A stretch of 64,000 nucleotides of DNA, taken from the NCBI RefSeq assembly GCF_963855985.1, contig NC_087112.1, positions 2,048,501-2,112,500 of the forward strand, read 5' to 3'. The stretch comes from Ostrinia nubilalis (Eukaryota > Arthropoda > Insecta > Lepidoptera > Crambidae). The notes beneath the pieces were generated by a model that was not told the DNA's origin, did not search any database, and was given only the letters and a program-made list of their open reading frames with translations. Shown here one piece after another: positions 57,714 to 64,000 of the stretch (position 1 is its first letter; each line of letters opens with the position of its first letter). The translations under genes were made by a program, and so were the position numbers.

Positions 57714-60700
57714 TTCAGCCGTAACACGTCCACTGCTGAACATCGGCCTCCCCCAATGATTTCCACAATGGCCGGTTGGTGGCGGCCAGCATCCAGCACC
57801 TTCCCGCTACCTTTAGGTCGTCGGTCCACCTTGTGGGTGGACGTCCTACGCTGCGCTTTCCGGTACGTGGCCTCCACTCCAGAACCTTGCAGTTCTGCGT
57901 ACTATATGGCCTGCCATTGTTGGGCTATGTCAGCGACTAGTTCGTTTATGGATCTCATTTCTGATTCGAACTCGTAGAGAATCATCATCATTATTATATT
58001 TAGCTAAGATGGCGCTTGCGAGTAATGACTGGTGGCGACATTGTATGTGGAAAGCCACTTGGCACTAATGACTTTTATAATTTTAAATTATGTTTCTTGA
58101 GTAGTATTTTGTAACGAAAAGCATGCTTAATTTATTGAAATATTACTAAGCATCCGCTGAGGCAAAATAAACGTATAAAGTATGGCCGATAATTAAAATA
58201 ATTTTGTAAGGCCAAAAAGAGTTTCTTCTCTCTTAATCACTTCAATCTTGATGAACTGTCTAGATCAGTGGTTCCCAAACTTATTTAGTCTACTGCCCAC
58301 TTTGAGAATAAATTATTTTTAGCGCCCCCCATTTTTGTAGTCAAGAGTCGAGCTCAGTCGATGTCTAAGAGTCCTCCTAGTAGATGAAGGCCTCCCAAGC
58401 CTCTACACAACGTCCCGATTTTTTTTCTGGGTCTCTTACCGCCCCCCTTTAAGCCTGCAGCGCCCACAAGGGGGCGTTATCGCCCACTTTGGGAAAGACT
58501 GGTCTAGATATTAAAAAATATAACTCATGCATTTAACATAAATACTTTTTTTATTTAAGTAAAATCTCTTTTTGGTCCACAGGTGGTGAGCCCGGCAGTC
58601 AATAGTCCCCGACCGCCGTCGCGTCCGGGTAAGTCAATCGTCTGTCGCCTGGGACCCCTATAAAGGGGTTTGACGTAGACCGTCCCATTCGCATTTCGTC
58701 ACGAATTAAAAAACGGTCCCATTCGCAAAATGGTCACATTCAGATAAACCATTTTTGAAACAATAGTTAAATTTGTAGTTTGAAAAAGTGTGACCATTTT
58801 ACGAATGGAACGGTCTGCGTCAAATCCCTATAAATGTTTAAAAGATGGCGTAATTTACACCATATGACCATAATATTATTATCTATCTACCGCCTCCGTG
58901 GTCTAGTGGTAAGACCACCTGCTTCAGACGCAGAGGTCCCGGGTTCGATTCCCAGTGGGGACAGATTTTTCTGTTCGGTTTGGTAATTTGGTTGGTGTTA
59001 GGGCTTGTTCTAAGTCCGCCTGGCTAGCTACCACCATCTTACCTAAGTCTGTCGCCATAACAACAATGTTAACAGCATTGTTGTATTCCGGCAGTTAGAG
59101 GTAAGATAGCCAGTTCCTCCGTGGTTGAGGGTTCCGGGTGAAGCTCGTTTCCACCTTCGGCCTGATCGTCACTTACCATCAGGTGAGATACAAGTCAAGA
59201 GCTTCCTCGTTGTAGATCAGTCTTTCCCAAAGTGGGCTATAACGCCCCCTTGTGGGCGCTGCAGGCTTAAAGGGGGGCGGTAAGAGACCCAGAAAAAAAA
59301 TCGGGACGTTGTGTAGAGGCTTGGGAGGCGTCATCTACTAGGAGGACTCTTAGACACCGACTGAGCTCGACTCTTGACTACAAAAATGGGGGGCGCTAAA
59401 AAATAATTTATTCCCAAAGAGGGCAGTAGACTAAATAAGTATGGGAACAGCTGTTGTAGATGGAAAAACCGATAGCGCTATTTTACACCATATCTCGTGC
59501 AGCATGGGGCGGCTACGAGTCGGACTCGCAGGACGTCATCCTGGTGGACGACGACCCCCCGCCCGCGCCTCTTCTGGCCCCGCCCACTTCACTCGCCCCG
59601 CCCACTACGCCGCACAAGCCGTTAACGCCACGTAAGTCTACATTTTTACATTATAACTTGCACATAGGCACTGTACAGAATATTCTGAGGCTGGGTTGCA
59701 CCAACTTACTTTAAGAAAAGTCAAAAATCTGTCCAACTCCATACTAAGAACATTGGTTATCGTTACCGGTAGCGATTGCACCATCAACAAGTTTAGTGCA
59801 ACTTTGCCTAAGAGCGGTCTGGTATATTGGATTTGGATCCGAGTAATTTACAAAACCCAAAGGCATTATAAGAATAATAGAGACTAGATTTCAGGTCATT
59901 TAGTCTTCACTGCAGGAAAATGACTAATTTACCAGAGACAAATCGATGGCTCCTACGTATAATGGCGTAAGTGAAAAAAGTAAATTTTACAGGAGAGCCA
60001 TTTTAGTGGCCAGAACCATATTTTTGGGTCATATCTTCTGACCTACTAAAACGAATTTAATGAAATTTCACATTTAGCCTTAACATGTAATGCTTTTGCT
60101 ACTGCTGTTATCAATTTTTATATTTTTCTTATATATTTCGAGATTTTACGCATTGCCCTTTTACGTCGTCACATTTCTATAATTTCATGTATATTGTTCA
60201 ACGTAAAGAGACTTAAATGACAACGTAAATATAATATTTTAAGCGATTACTCTCTTTATTTATGCATGTAATTATTTTAATTGTTATCATGTGCTATATC
60301 AATAAAAAATCAGTTAGAAAAAGTTGTTTAATGTATCGTTATTACGTTTTAACGCAAATACGCCCATATACTGTGCTCGAGATTTAGTTAGGTCTTTTAA
60401 CATAATGTGTCATATTTTCAAAAATTATAAATAACTTGAAAAAATCGAACTGCCTAAGGCGGGAATTGAACCCACGATGCCTCAGGCAGTTAGATTTTTT
60501 CAAGTTATTTATAATTTTCAAATTAGTTTGAGATGCGACTCTTAACGCTAAAAATTAAATAACTATATAATGTGTCATAATTTATAAATAAAACAATTTG
60601 CTAAATATTTTCGTGGCTTTATTTAAGATTTGGATTATAAAAAATATATATTTATGTAAGCAACTACTCGTATAGATTGACGAATCGTATGATTGGGCTT

Positions 60701-62912
60701 TATACGTGGCGTAGTTTTGCACATACGCCTATTTGCCTAAAATTTTATTTTGTATCTAATGGAAAAAAAATTTTTTTTTCTTACTGACGTTATAGATTAG
60801 AGCAAAATGAAATCATTGCTTAAATAATTGGAAAAAGGCGTAAGCGGCAGTTTCGCCTTTATACGTAGGAGCCATCGAAATACTAGCCACTGTTTACTTT
60901 AAAATACATAGAACTTTAGATAAGTTTGCTGTCTTTTTTCAATAACAAATGTAAATAAGATCCTACGATACTTCTCACCCGACCTTATTACCTGATACCT
61001 ATTAGATTTAAATTTGATAATCAAAACAGTAGGTCGGAAGACGTAGCGCGGGCAGACCCCCTACTAGGTGGACCGACGATCTGGTGAAGGTCGCTGGAAG
61101 AACCTGGATGCGGGCAGCGCAGGACCGGTCGTTGAGGAAATCCTTGGAGAGGCCTTTGTCCAGCAGTGGACGTCATTTGACTGAAACGAACGAACGAACG
61201 GAAACAGATTCAATTCTAATTTATGAGACCGCTCTTACTAAAGCCCGGTCTGCGAGCACGTAGAATTTTGTCCAATGACCCCAAGCTACCCATCCTTATC
61301 GCTCGCGCGTAATTATATTGCTGTCGCGCTCGCACACTCACTGCGGGCGCCCGTCGCACAGTCGCGACAGCAATATACCTAATTACGCGCGAGCGATAAG
61401 GATTGGTAGCTTGGGGTCATTGGACAAAATTCTACATGCTCGCAGACCAGAATATAGAAAAAAACTTACTTAGTAGCTTGTTTAGTTTTGGTAAAATCAC
61501 AGTCTGCACGTTATTTAATAGAGAAAACACCATCTCCATTAAACAGTGACTGTCTTTTTTAGCTGTAAAAAGGCCGACTTCTCCCGTGGGATTGCACGAC
61601 GAGAAGAAAGCGAAACGGGACAAAAAACCTAAGAGAAGAAGGTATGTTGCAAGCCAAGTTTACACTAGCAGAAGTAAATAGGACAATGACAAAGCTAGCT
61701 AGTTAAGAAAATATTAGTAGCAGCTTGTAATACGTAATGCAGTAAGTCACTGAATAACATGTCAGTATTTTCTCCTCTCGTAGCAAATGTATTTGTTAAT
61801 AAATGTGTAAACCTGGCTAAACTATTCCACACTCCTTCTGTGTAAATTTTTTAAAGTTATAACATTAACATCTTACTCTTAAAATGATATATTTGAACCT
61901 TTCGTTCTTTATTTTTTTAAGTCTGATAAAATTAATGCCGACTATCAAAGTACTATGGTAATACTATATTATAATAAATATATTTGGTTGGGCCCCGTTT
62001 CGAAAAGTCTACGATATATTTAAAAGTAAAATCATCTGTAGACAATTTAGGAATGCATTTTCTTCATCAATTCCTTTTACACTTTCTTTATACAGGGTGG
62101 AAACGATAAGTGATCTCACTCGATTATTTCCAAACTATACAAGATGTCGAAAAACTGGTTATGGATCCTGAAAGAGCTTCAGGAGCTCTATCCAAGAGTA
62201 CCAATAATAGGTTACAAAATAAACTGGATCTGTCCGAAAATTCAATGTTTCCAGCCTCCATACATTTAGTACTGCCACAGTCATGGTCACGTAACCAGGT
62301 TTTGGATATCTTGTATCGTTTTTAATATTATGTGATTTTACTAAATGTATGGAAGCCGGAAACATTGAATTTTCGGATAGATCCAGTTTATTTGGTAACC
62401 TATTATTGGAATCGTTGGATAGAGCTCGTAAAGCACTTTCAGGATCAGTAACCAGTTTTTGGATATCTTGTATAGTTTAGAAATAATCAAGTGAGATCAC
62501 TTATCGTTTCCACCCTGTATTACCACAAGTTTAGTTTCCACTTTTACTTTATTAAATGTTTTATTAATAAATAATAGATAAGCTATTTTATCTAGTTAAA
62601 CTTTCAGCTACAGCTAAATAGTTTTGACAAATTATGTAACAACAAACTTTCTATGAAACACAAAATAAAGGTACTTTAATAACCACAATATCCAACTACA
62701 GGGGCCACAGCCGAGCGGGCTCCGGCACAGAAGCGTCGGGGGCCCCGCCAGCCCCCGCGCCGCCCAGCCCCGCCCCCGCCGCGTCTGCCCCGGGGGGGCC
62801 CTGGGGGGCGCGCAACGGGGCATCCGAGCGCCGCCGCAACGGGTACAGACGAGACAAGCTGGACCCGTACGCGGCGCTCGTCAACAAGCTGCCGCCGGCT
62901 GGGGCTAAGAAG
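50408..62912 (+). CDS. MED26: Mediator subunit 26 (MED26), 5' part, eight exons
   Basis: MED26 is a subunit of the Mediator coactivator of RNA polymerase II. Its N-terminal TFIIS-like (LW) domain contacts TFIID and elongation factors, and its C-terminal domain anchors it in Mediator. Exons followed here: 50408-50470, 53506-53580, 54648-54783, 57593-57669, 58583-58628, 59503-59631, 61563-61641 and 62702-62912. They sum to 816 nt (272 codons), and all junctions agree in phase with GT/AG borders. Residues about 8-90 form the LW domain (LSNRLLNALDNNYNVVDM, LEKFNITKELLE, TTRLGKHVNELRRKT, KRWRDLVIP). The remainder is a Pro/Ser/Ala-rich linker with a basic KKAKRDKKPKRRR patch. The conserved C-terminal Mediator-binding domain is not seen and should lie beyond 64 kb. 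Alternative donors at exons 3 and 8 make the exact protein uncertain. Confidence 0.85.
50471..53505 (+). other. MED26 intron 1
   Basis: A 3.0-kb intron, donor GTAAGT and acceptor TTAATTTCAG. GC-richer sequence at 50520-50880 directly follows exon 1. A 152-bp hAT MITE lies at 52094-52245. Otherwise AT-rich with no recognised element. Confidence 0.7.
52094..52245. mobile_element. hAT MITE, 152 bp
   Basis: CAGGGCCGGA at the left and TCCGGCCCTG at the right, flanked by a perfect 8-bp duplication GTCTTCAA (52086-52093, 52246-52253). It contains a CAGCCCAGGGCCCC block near its left end. Within MED26 intron 1. Confidence 0.8.
53506..53580 (+). CDS. MED26: MED26 exon 2
   Basis: 25 codons, VVDMQAVNEIISILEKFNIT plus KELLE, phase 0 on both sides, acceptor TTCAG and donor GTGAGT. 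It encodes the central helices of the LW domain (compare the EKYPITKEALE segment of the vertebrate protein). Confidence 0.9.
53593..53999 (+). mobile_element. Helitron-type insertion with nested MITE
   Basis: It starts TCCTACTAATATTATAAATT and GCGAAAGT-like sequence and ends GCGGGCAAAAGCTAGT. The 5' TC, the 3' CTAGT and lack of a target duplication match lepidopteran Helitrons. The left end is only 12 nt after the exon 2 donor. A PIF-like MITE is inserted at 53646-53850. Confidence 0.7.
53646..53850. mobile_element. PIF/Harbinger-like MITE, family B copy 2
   Basis: Same termini as the copy at 15200 (GGCCCAGAACAGATGGTG.. and ..CACCGTCTGTTCTGGGTC), with TTA on both sides (53643-53645, 53851-53853). 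Its interior is in the opposite orientation to the 15.2-kb copy. Confidence 0.75.
54000..54647 (+). other. Rest of MED26 intron 2
   Basis: AT-rich intronic sequence without a recognised element, ending in the acceptor CCCAAATTCTTCCAG. The reading frame of exon 3 is open upstream to 54543, but the lack of any domain signal there and the good acceptor at 54647 argue for splicing. Confidence 0.6.
54648..54783 (+). CDS. MED26: MED26 exon 3 (first of many donors)
   Basis: 45 codons plus one nucleotide: TTRLGKHVNELRRKTTDPTL, ARRAKVLVKRWRDLVIP, then TVASPGHTG. The first two segments complete the LW domain; the last is the sequence that has been amplified downstream. The end given is the first donor, ACTG|GTAAGA, which leaves phase 1 and joins exon 4 in frame. 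Units 2-8 of the following array stay open in this frame, so later donors would each add 13 or 14 residues without a frameshift. Confidence 0.85.
54762..56400 (+). repeat. Minisatellite built from an exon end plus splice donor
   Basis: About 40 tandem units of mostly 42 bp (39 bp in some early units), consensus GTCGCTTCGCCGGGACACAC followed by TGGTAAGCGACCTCCTATGACC. The first unit overlaps the last 22 nt of exon 3 and its donor; all later units repeat that boundary. Nearly every unit retains GGTAAG. Exceptions are unit 7 (GGTAGG) and units 37-40, which are decayed. Units 9 and 10 have 2-bp deletions, and units 15, 18, 29 and 32 carry in-unit stops. Two higher-order duplications are visible: units 13-15 equal 16-18, and 29-31 equal 32-34. 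Units at the right end are the most diverged. Confidence 0.97.
56401..56606. repeat. Partial dispersed repeat R and intron sequence
   Basis: Positions 56428-56490 (CTTCACTGGTTATGTTTTTA..) are a diverged part of dispersed repeat R, directly abutting the minisatellite. The rest is plain MED26 intron 3. Confidence 0.45.
56607..56816. mobile_element. Palindromic TA-type MITE, copy 1
   Basis: The element is one long palindrome: AAGCCTGGTCCGTGAGCACG at the left and its exact inverse at the right. The arms run about 80 bp through GTAGAATTTTGTCCAATGAC and CTCGCGCGTAATTA. It is bounded by TA on both sides. A sibling lies at 61241-61453. Located in MED26 intron 3. Confidence 0.85.
56817..57207. other. 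MED26 intron 3, unassigned part
   Basis: No element was recognised. It ends with CTACATCCCTAATCTATGT, the target side of the hAT insertion that follows. Confidence 0.5.
57208..57572. mobile_element. hAT-type insertion next to a splice acceptor
   Basis: Termini TAGGGATGT and ACATCCCTA are inverted, with subterminal repeats of CGGTTACGGATAT-type sequence on both sides. A perfect 8-bp duplication ATCTATGT lies at 57200-57207 and 57573-57580. Only the right duplication copy and CATTCCCTTTAG separate the element from exon 4. Confidence 0.8.
57593..57669 (+). CDS. MED26: MED26 exon 4
   Basis: 77 nt, entering in phase 1 and leaving in phase 0: (G)SNRSSAERQMRRLGG, then TPLTSPALSR. Acceptor CCCTTTAG and donor GTGAGT. 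This is the start of the Ser/Pro-rich linker. Both flanks are occupied by transposon sequence, the hAT copy before and an RTE tail after. Confidence 0.8.
57681..57980 (-). mobile_element. RTE-type LINE 3' fragment with (CAT)11 tail
   Basis: Eleven CAT triplets (57681-57713), then the minus-strand 3' end of an RTE ORF. It is longer than the other copies: it reaches the region coding KVAGRCWMLAATNRPLW and, further, sequence complementary to the SDSEMRSIN..ADIAQQWQA part. The tail begins 11 nt after the exon 4 donor. Confidence 0.75.
58266..58501. mobile_element. hAT MITE upstream of exon 5
   Basis: CAGTGGTTCCCAAACTTATT at the left and CCACTTTGGGAAAGACTG at the right, flanked by a perfect duplication GTCTAGAT (58258-58265, 58502-58509). 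An inverted sibling lies at 59218-59453; between them are exon 5, a palindromic element and a SINE. Confidence 0.85.
58583..58628 (+). CDS. MED26: MED26 exon 5
   Basis: 46 nt, phase 0 to phase 1: VVSPAVNSPRPPSRP plus G. Acceptor TTGGTCCACAG and donor GTAAGT. A Pro/Ser-rich linker. Skipping this exon would shift the downstream frame. Confidence 0.75.
58659..58832. mobile_element. Palindromic TA-type MITE in intron 5
   Basis: AAAGGGGTTTGACGTAGACC at the left is mirrored by GGTCTGCGTCAAATCCCTATA at the right, with a second inverted pair, CATTCGCAAAATGGTCACA and TGTGACCATTTTACGAATG. Bounded by TA. Confidence 0.6.
58891..59212 (+). mobile_element. tRNA-derived SINE
   Basis: The head has a pol III A-box (TGGTCTAGTGG) and B-box (GGGTTCGATTCCC) at tRNA spacing, but the acceptor-stem ends do not pair, so it is not a tRNA gene. 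A body of about 250 bp follows, with an inverted AACAACAATG..CATTGTTGT block. The hAT MITE at 59218 starts just after it. Confidence 0.75.
59218..59453. mobile_element. hAT MITE downstream of exon 5, inverted sibling
   Basis: CAGTCTTTCCCAAAGTGGG at the left and ..GTATGGGAACAGCTG at the right, with a perfect duplication TTGTAGAT (59210-59217, 59454-59461). It is the reverse complement of the copy at 58266-58501 along nearly its full length. Confidence 0.85.
59503..59631 (+). CDS. MED26: MED26 exon 6
   Basis: 129 nt, phase 1 to phase 1: (A)WGGYESDSQDVILVDDDP, then a Pro-rich run with APPTSLAPPTTPHKPLTP. Acceptor TCTCGTGCAG is weak in pyrimidines; donor GTAAGT. The acidic DSQDVILVDDD segment is the only non-repetitive motif of the linker. 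Confidence 0.8.
59632..61240 (+). other. MED26 intron 6, left part
   Basis: Contents: a decayed PIF-like MITE at 59689-59813 (GGCTGGGTTGCACCA start, relative of 26454-26571); an unassigned AT-rich part; a B-box hairpin at 60421-60518; and a GAAC-tailed RTE 3' fragment at 61037-61201 (plus strand, ending GAAACGAACGAACGAACGG). Confidence 0.6.
60421..60518. repeat. Hairpin enclosing a tRNA-like B-box
   Basis: Arms AAAATTATAAATAACTTGAA and the inverse TTCAAGTTATTTATAATTTT continue through AACTGCCTAAGGC and GCCTCAGGCAGTT. The loop reads, on the minus strand, GCATCGTGGGTTCAATTCCC, a good pol III B-box. This looks like an inverted SINE-end fusion. Confidence 0.6.
61241..61453. mobile_element. Palindromic TA-type MITE, copy 2
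   Basis: Sibling of 56607-56816, starting AAGCCCGGTCTGCGAGCACG after TA. The right end is slightly decayed (..CTCGCAGACCAGAATA). The central part differs in orientation (GCTCGCACACTCACTGCGGG). Located about 110 nt before exon 7. Confidence 0.8.
61563..61641 (+). CDS. MED26: MED26 exon 7
   Basis: 79 nt, phase 1 to phase 2: (P)VKRPTSPVGLHDE, then KKAKRDKKPKRR. Acceptor TGTCTTTTTTAG, donor GTATGT. The lysine/arginine cluster could serve as a nuclear localisation signal. Confidence 0.85.
61642..62092 (+). other. MED26 intron 7, left part
   Basis: AT-rich intron sequence; no element was recognised before the palindromic insertion at 62093. Confidence 0.5.
62093..62517. mobile_element. Large palindromic TA-type element
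   Basis: CAGGGTGGAAACGATAAGTG at the left and its exact inverse at the right, each bordered by TA. The arms extend well beyond 150 bp (TTTCCAAACTATACAAGAT, AGAGCTCTATCC, ATTCAATGTTTCCAGC blocks all recur inverted), so the whole 425 bp can fold. CAGGG ends with TA suggest a Tc1/mariner-type MITE. Confidence 0.85.
62702..62912 (+). CDS. MED26: MED26 exon 8 (first of repeated copies)
   Basis: 211 nt, phase 2 to phase 0: GHSRAGSGTEASGAPPAPAP, a Pro/Ala-rich stretch, then GASERRRNGYRRDKLDPYAA and LVNKLPPAGAKK before donor GTTAGT. The frame is continuous with exon 7. The last 100 nt and the donor are repeated three more times downstream. If the donor is not used, the frame stays open through the next two copies to a TAA at 63231. 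Very GC-rich relative to the intron before it. Confidence 0.85.
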
Positions 62913-63366
62913 GTTAGTGTTTTATTGAGGTTTTATTTTAATAAAGCACCCACCGCCGTTCTATGGGTCAACGGGGAGTCCGAGCGCCGCCGCAACGGGT
63001 ACAGACGAGACAAGCTGGACCCGTACGCGGCGCTCGTCAACAAGCTGCCGCCTGCTGGGGCTAAGAAGGTATGTGTGTTATTGAGTTTTTATTTTAATAA
63101 AGCCCTGGGGCGTAACGGGGCCTCCGAGCGCCGCTCCAATGGGTACAGACGAGACAAGCTGGACCCGTACGCAGCGCTCGTCAAAAGCCCCCGCCGCCGC
63201 CCAGGGTGCAACGGGGCCCCGGGGGGCCACTAAGGGGCTCGCAACGGGGGCCATGGGGCGCGCGCAACGGGGCGTCCGAGCGTCGTCGCAACGGGTACAG
63301 ACGAGACAAGCTGGACCCGTACGCGGCGCTCGTCAACAAACTGCCGCCGGCTGGGGCTTAGAAGGT
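62813..63366 (+). repeat. Four tandem copies of the exon 8 end with donor
   Basis: Copies begin at about 62813, 62969, 63113 and 63265 (periods 156, 144 and 152 bp). Each carries the block coding NGYRRDKLDPYAALV. Copies 1, 2 and 4 end in a donor (GTTAGT, GTATGT, GTAATT); copy 3 loses that end. The short intron-like sequence after the donor (TTATTGAG..TTTTATTTTAATAAAGC) is duplicated too. Copies 1-3 share one open frame; copy 4 is shifted by period and carries TAG just before its last codon. Confidence 0.92.
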
Positions 63367-64000
63367 AATTATATTCTTCTTCTTGTCGTGTCGACAACAA
63401 ACCTACAGTGCTTACAGTGTGAGCCCATAACTCTGCCATAAGATTGGGTGACTTTGCTCGCCGTGAGTAGCGGCAGAAGCCGTAAAACGAATTACTGCAC
63501 CACGATGACAAGCCGAAATTCGTCGTCGTCGAAAGCTTCAGATGTTCTTGAGACTCCCGCTAACTCAGTTATGCGCTAAACTTGTAAAGGAGCGTGCACG
63601 GGTGACTGACAAAAAAATCTTTCAAAGTCAAAGTCAAAGTCAAAATTTCTTTATTTGTTTAGACTAATAAATAGTTCTTACAAATCGTCATTTTGCTCTT
63701 AAGGAGCCTCTACATGTCTCATAATCTTTTTACCCTACCAGCGCTTCGAGACCAACATTTGGCAAGTGCTGAGAAGAAGCGCCGCAACAAACTCAGTCAC
63801 CACTGTCTGCCGGTTAATATAAATAGAAATAGTAGTAGTAGGTACATTCGATTCAGGAGCAGTTCACTGAATTTACCATGCATTCTTGTATGGTGTATCA
63901 TAAGAATGGGTATACAAGATTGCGTGGTATATTAAACAAGGTAGTGACGTGCTAATATCTAGACTTACATATTAAGGTACTAGTAGAAATGACTCGCATA
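63367..64000. other. Downstream MED26 intron or flank with LINE fragments
   Basis: Positions 63375-63500 match the LINE fragment at 30825-31040 (GTGTCGACAACAAACCTACA). Positions 63620-63830 are another LINE 3' fragment: TCAAAG hexamers, then TTTCTTTATTTG, then AGTGCTGAGAAGAAGCGCCG. No further MED26 exon was identified before the edge. Confidence 0.5.

Noticed and set aside
58891..58965. Functional tRNA gene
   Set aside because: A and B boxes are present, but the acceptor-stem ends do not pair and a SINE body follows.
60455..60500. Minus-strand tRNA gene
   Set aside because: Only the B-box half is present, inside a hairpin; no A-box or acceptor stem.
63139..63441. Open frame of 100 codons over exon 8 copies 3 and 4
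   Set aside because: It is in a different frame from the MED26 reading and exists because the repeats are GC-rich.

Overview
This is a stretch of an insect nuclear genome, almost certainly a moth or butterfly. Coding density is low, the base composition is AT-rich, and host exons are small and split by introns. The repeats are those typical of Lepidoptera: truncated RTE-type LINE 3' ends with (ATG)n or (GAAC)n tails, Helitron-type ends with a CTAGT terminus, tRNA-derived SINEs, and many short palindromic MITEs whose target duplications can be read directly (TTA/TAA, TA, TTAA or 8 bp). The species cannot be named from the sequence.

Layout. Positions 1-7.7 kb hold degraded repeats, several foldback elements and a broken, unrecognised coding remnant (6.6-7.0 kb). 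Positions 7757-12368 look like one hAT-type insertion (8-bp duplication CCTAGGTC) carrying an antisense LINE whose endonuclease/reverse-transcriptase ORF is still open (968 aa). Positions 12.4-31 kb are non-genic and repeat-rich. They include PIF/Harbinger-like MITEs, a 1-kb TIR element, a collapsed piggyBac element with TTAA borders, Tc1-like MITEs and a 1.6-kb TIR element. Near 31.3-32.2 kb two small divergent coding candidates sit back to back. Positions 32.4-36.8 kb contain a second LINE with a GC-rich ORF1 and a 970-codon ORF2. Positions 37-47 kb hold more nested hAT, Helitron and PIF-type elements. A minus-strand first exon with a clean splice donor lies at 47.1-47.25 kb.

The main host gene occupies 50.4 kb to the right edge on the plus strand. 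It encodes Mediator subunit 26 (MED26). I could follow eight exons (816 nt, 272 codons, every junction in phase). The first three encode a TFIIS N-terminal (LW) domain and the rest a Pro/Ser/Ala-rich and basic linker. The MED26 C-terminal domain must lie beyond the window.

The most unusual feature is inside MED26. The last codons of exon 3 together with its 5' splice donor have been amplified into a minisatellite of about 40 units (54762-56400). Unit lengths of 39 or 42 bp keep the reading frame for the first eight copies, and most units carry a consensus GGTAAG donor. The 3' end of exon 8, again with its donor, is also tandemly repeated four times (62.8-63.4 kb), with the first three copies in one continuous frame. 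Transposons crowd the exons of this gene: a hAT copy ends 20 nt before exon 4, a Helitron begins 12 nt after exon 2, an RTE tail begins 11 nt after exon 4, and an inverted pair of hAT MITEs flanks exon 5.
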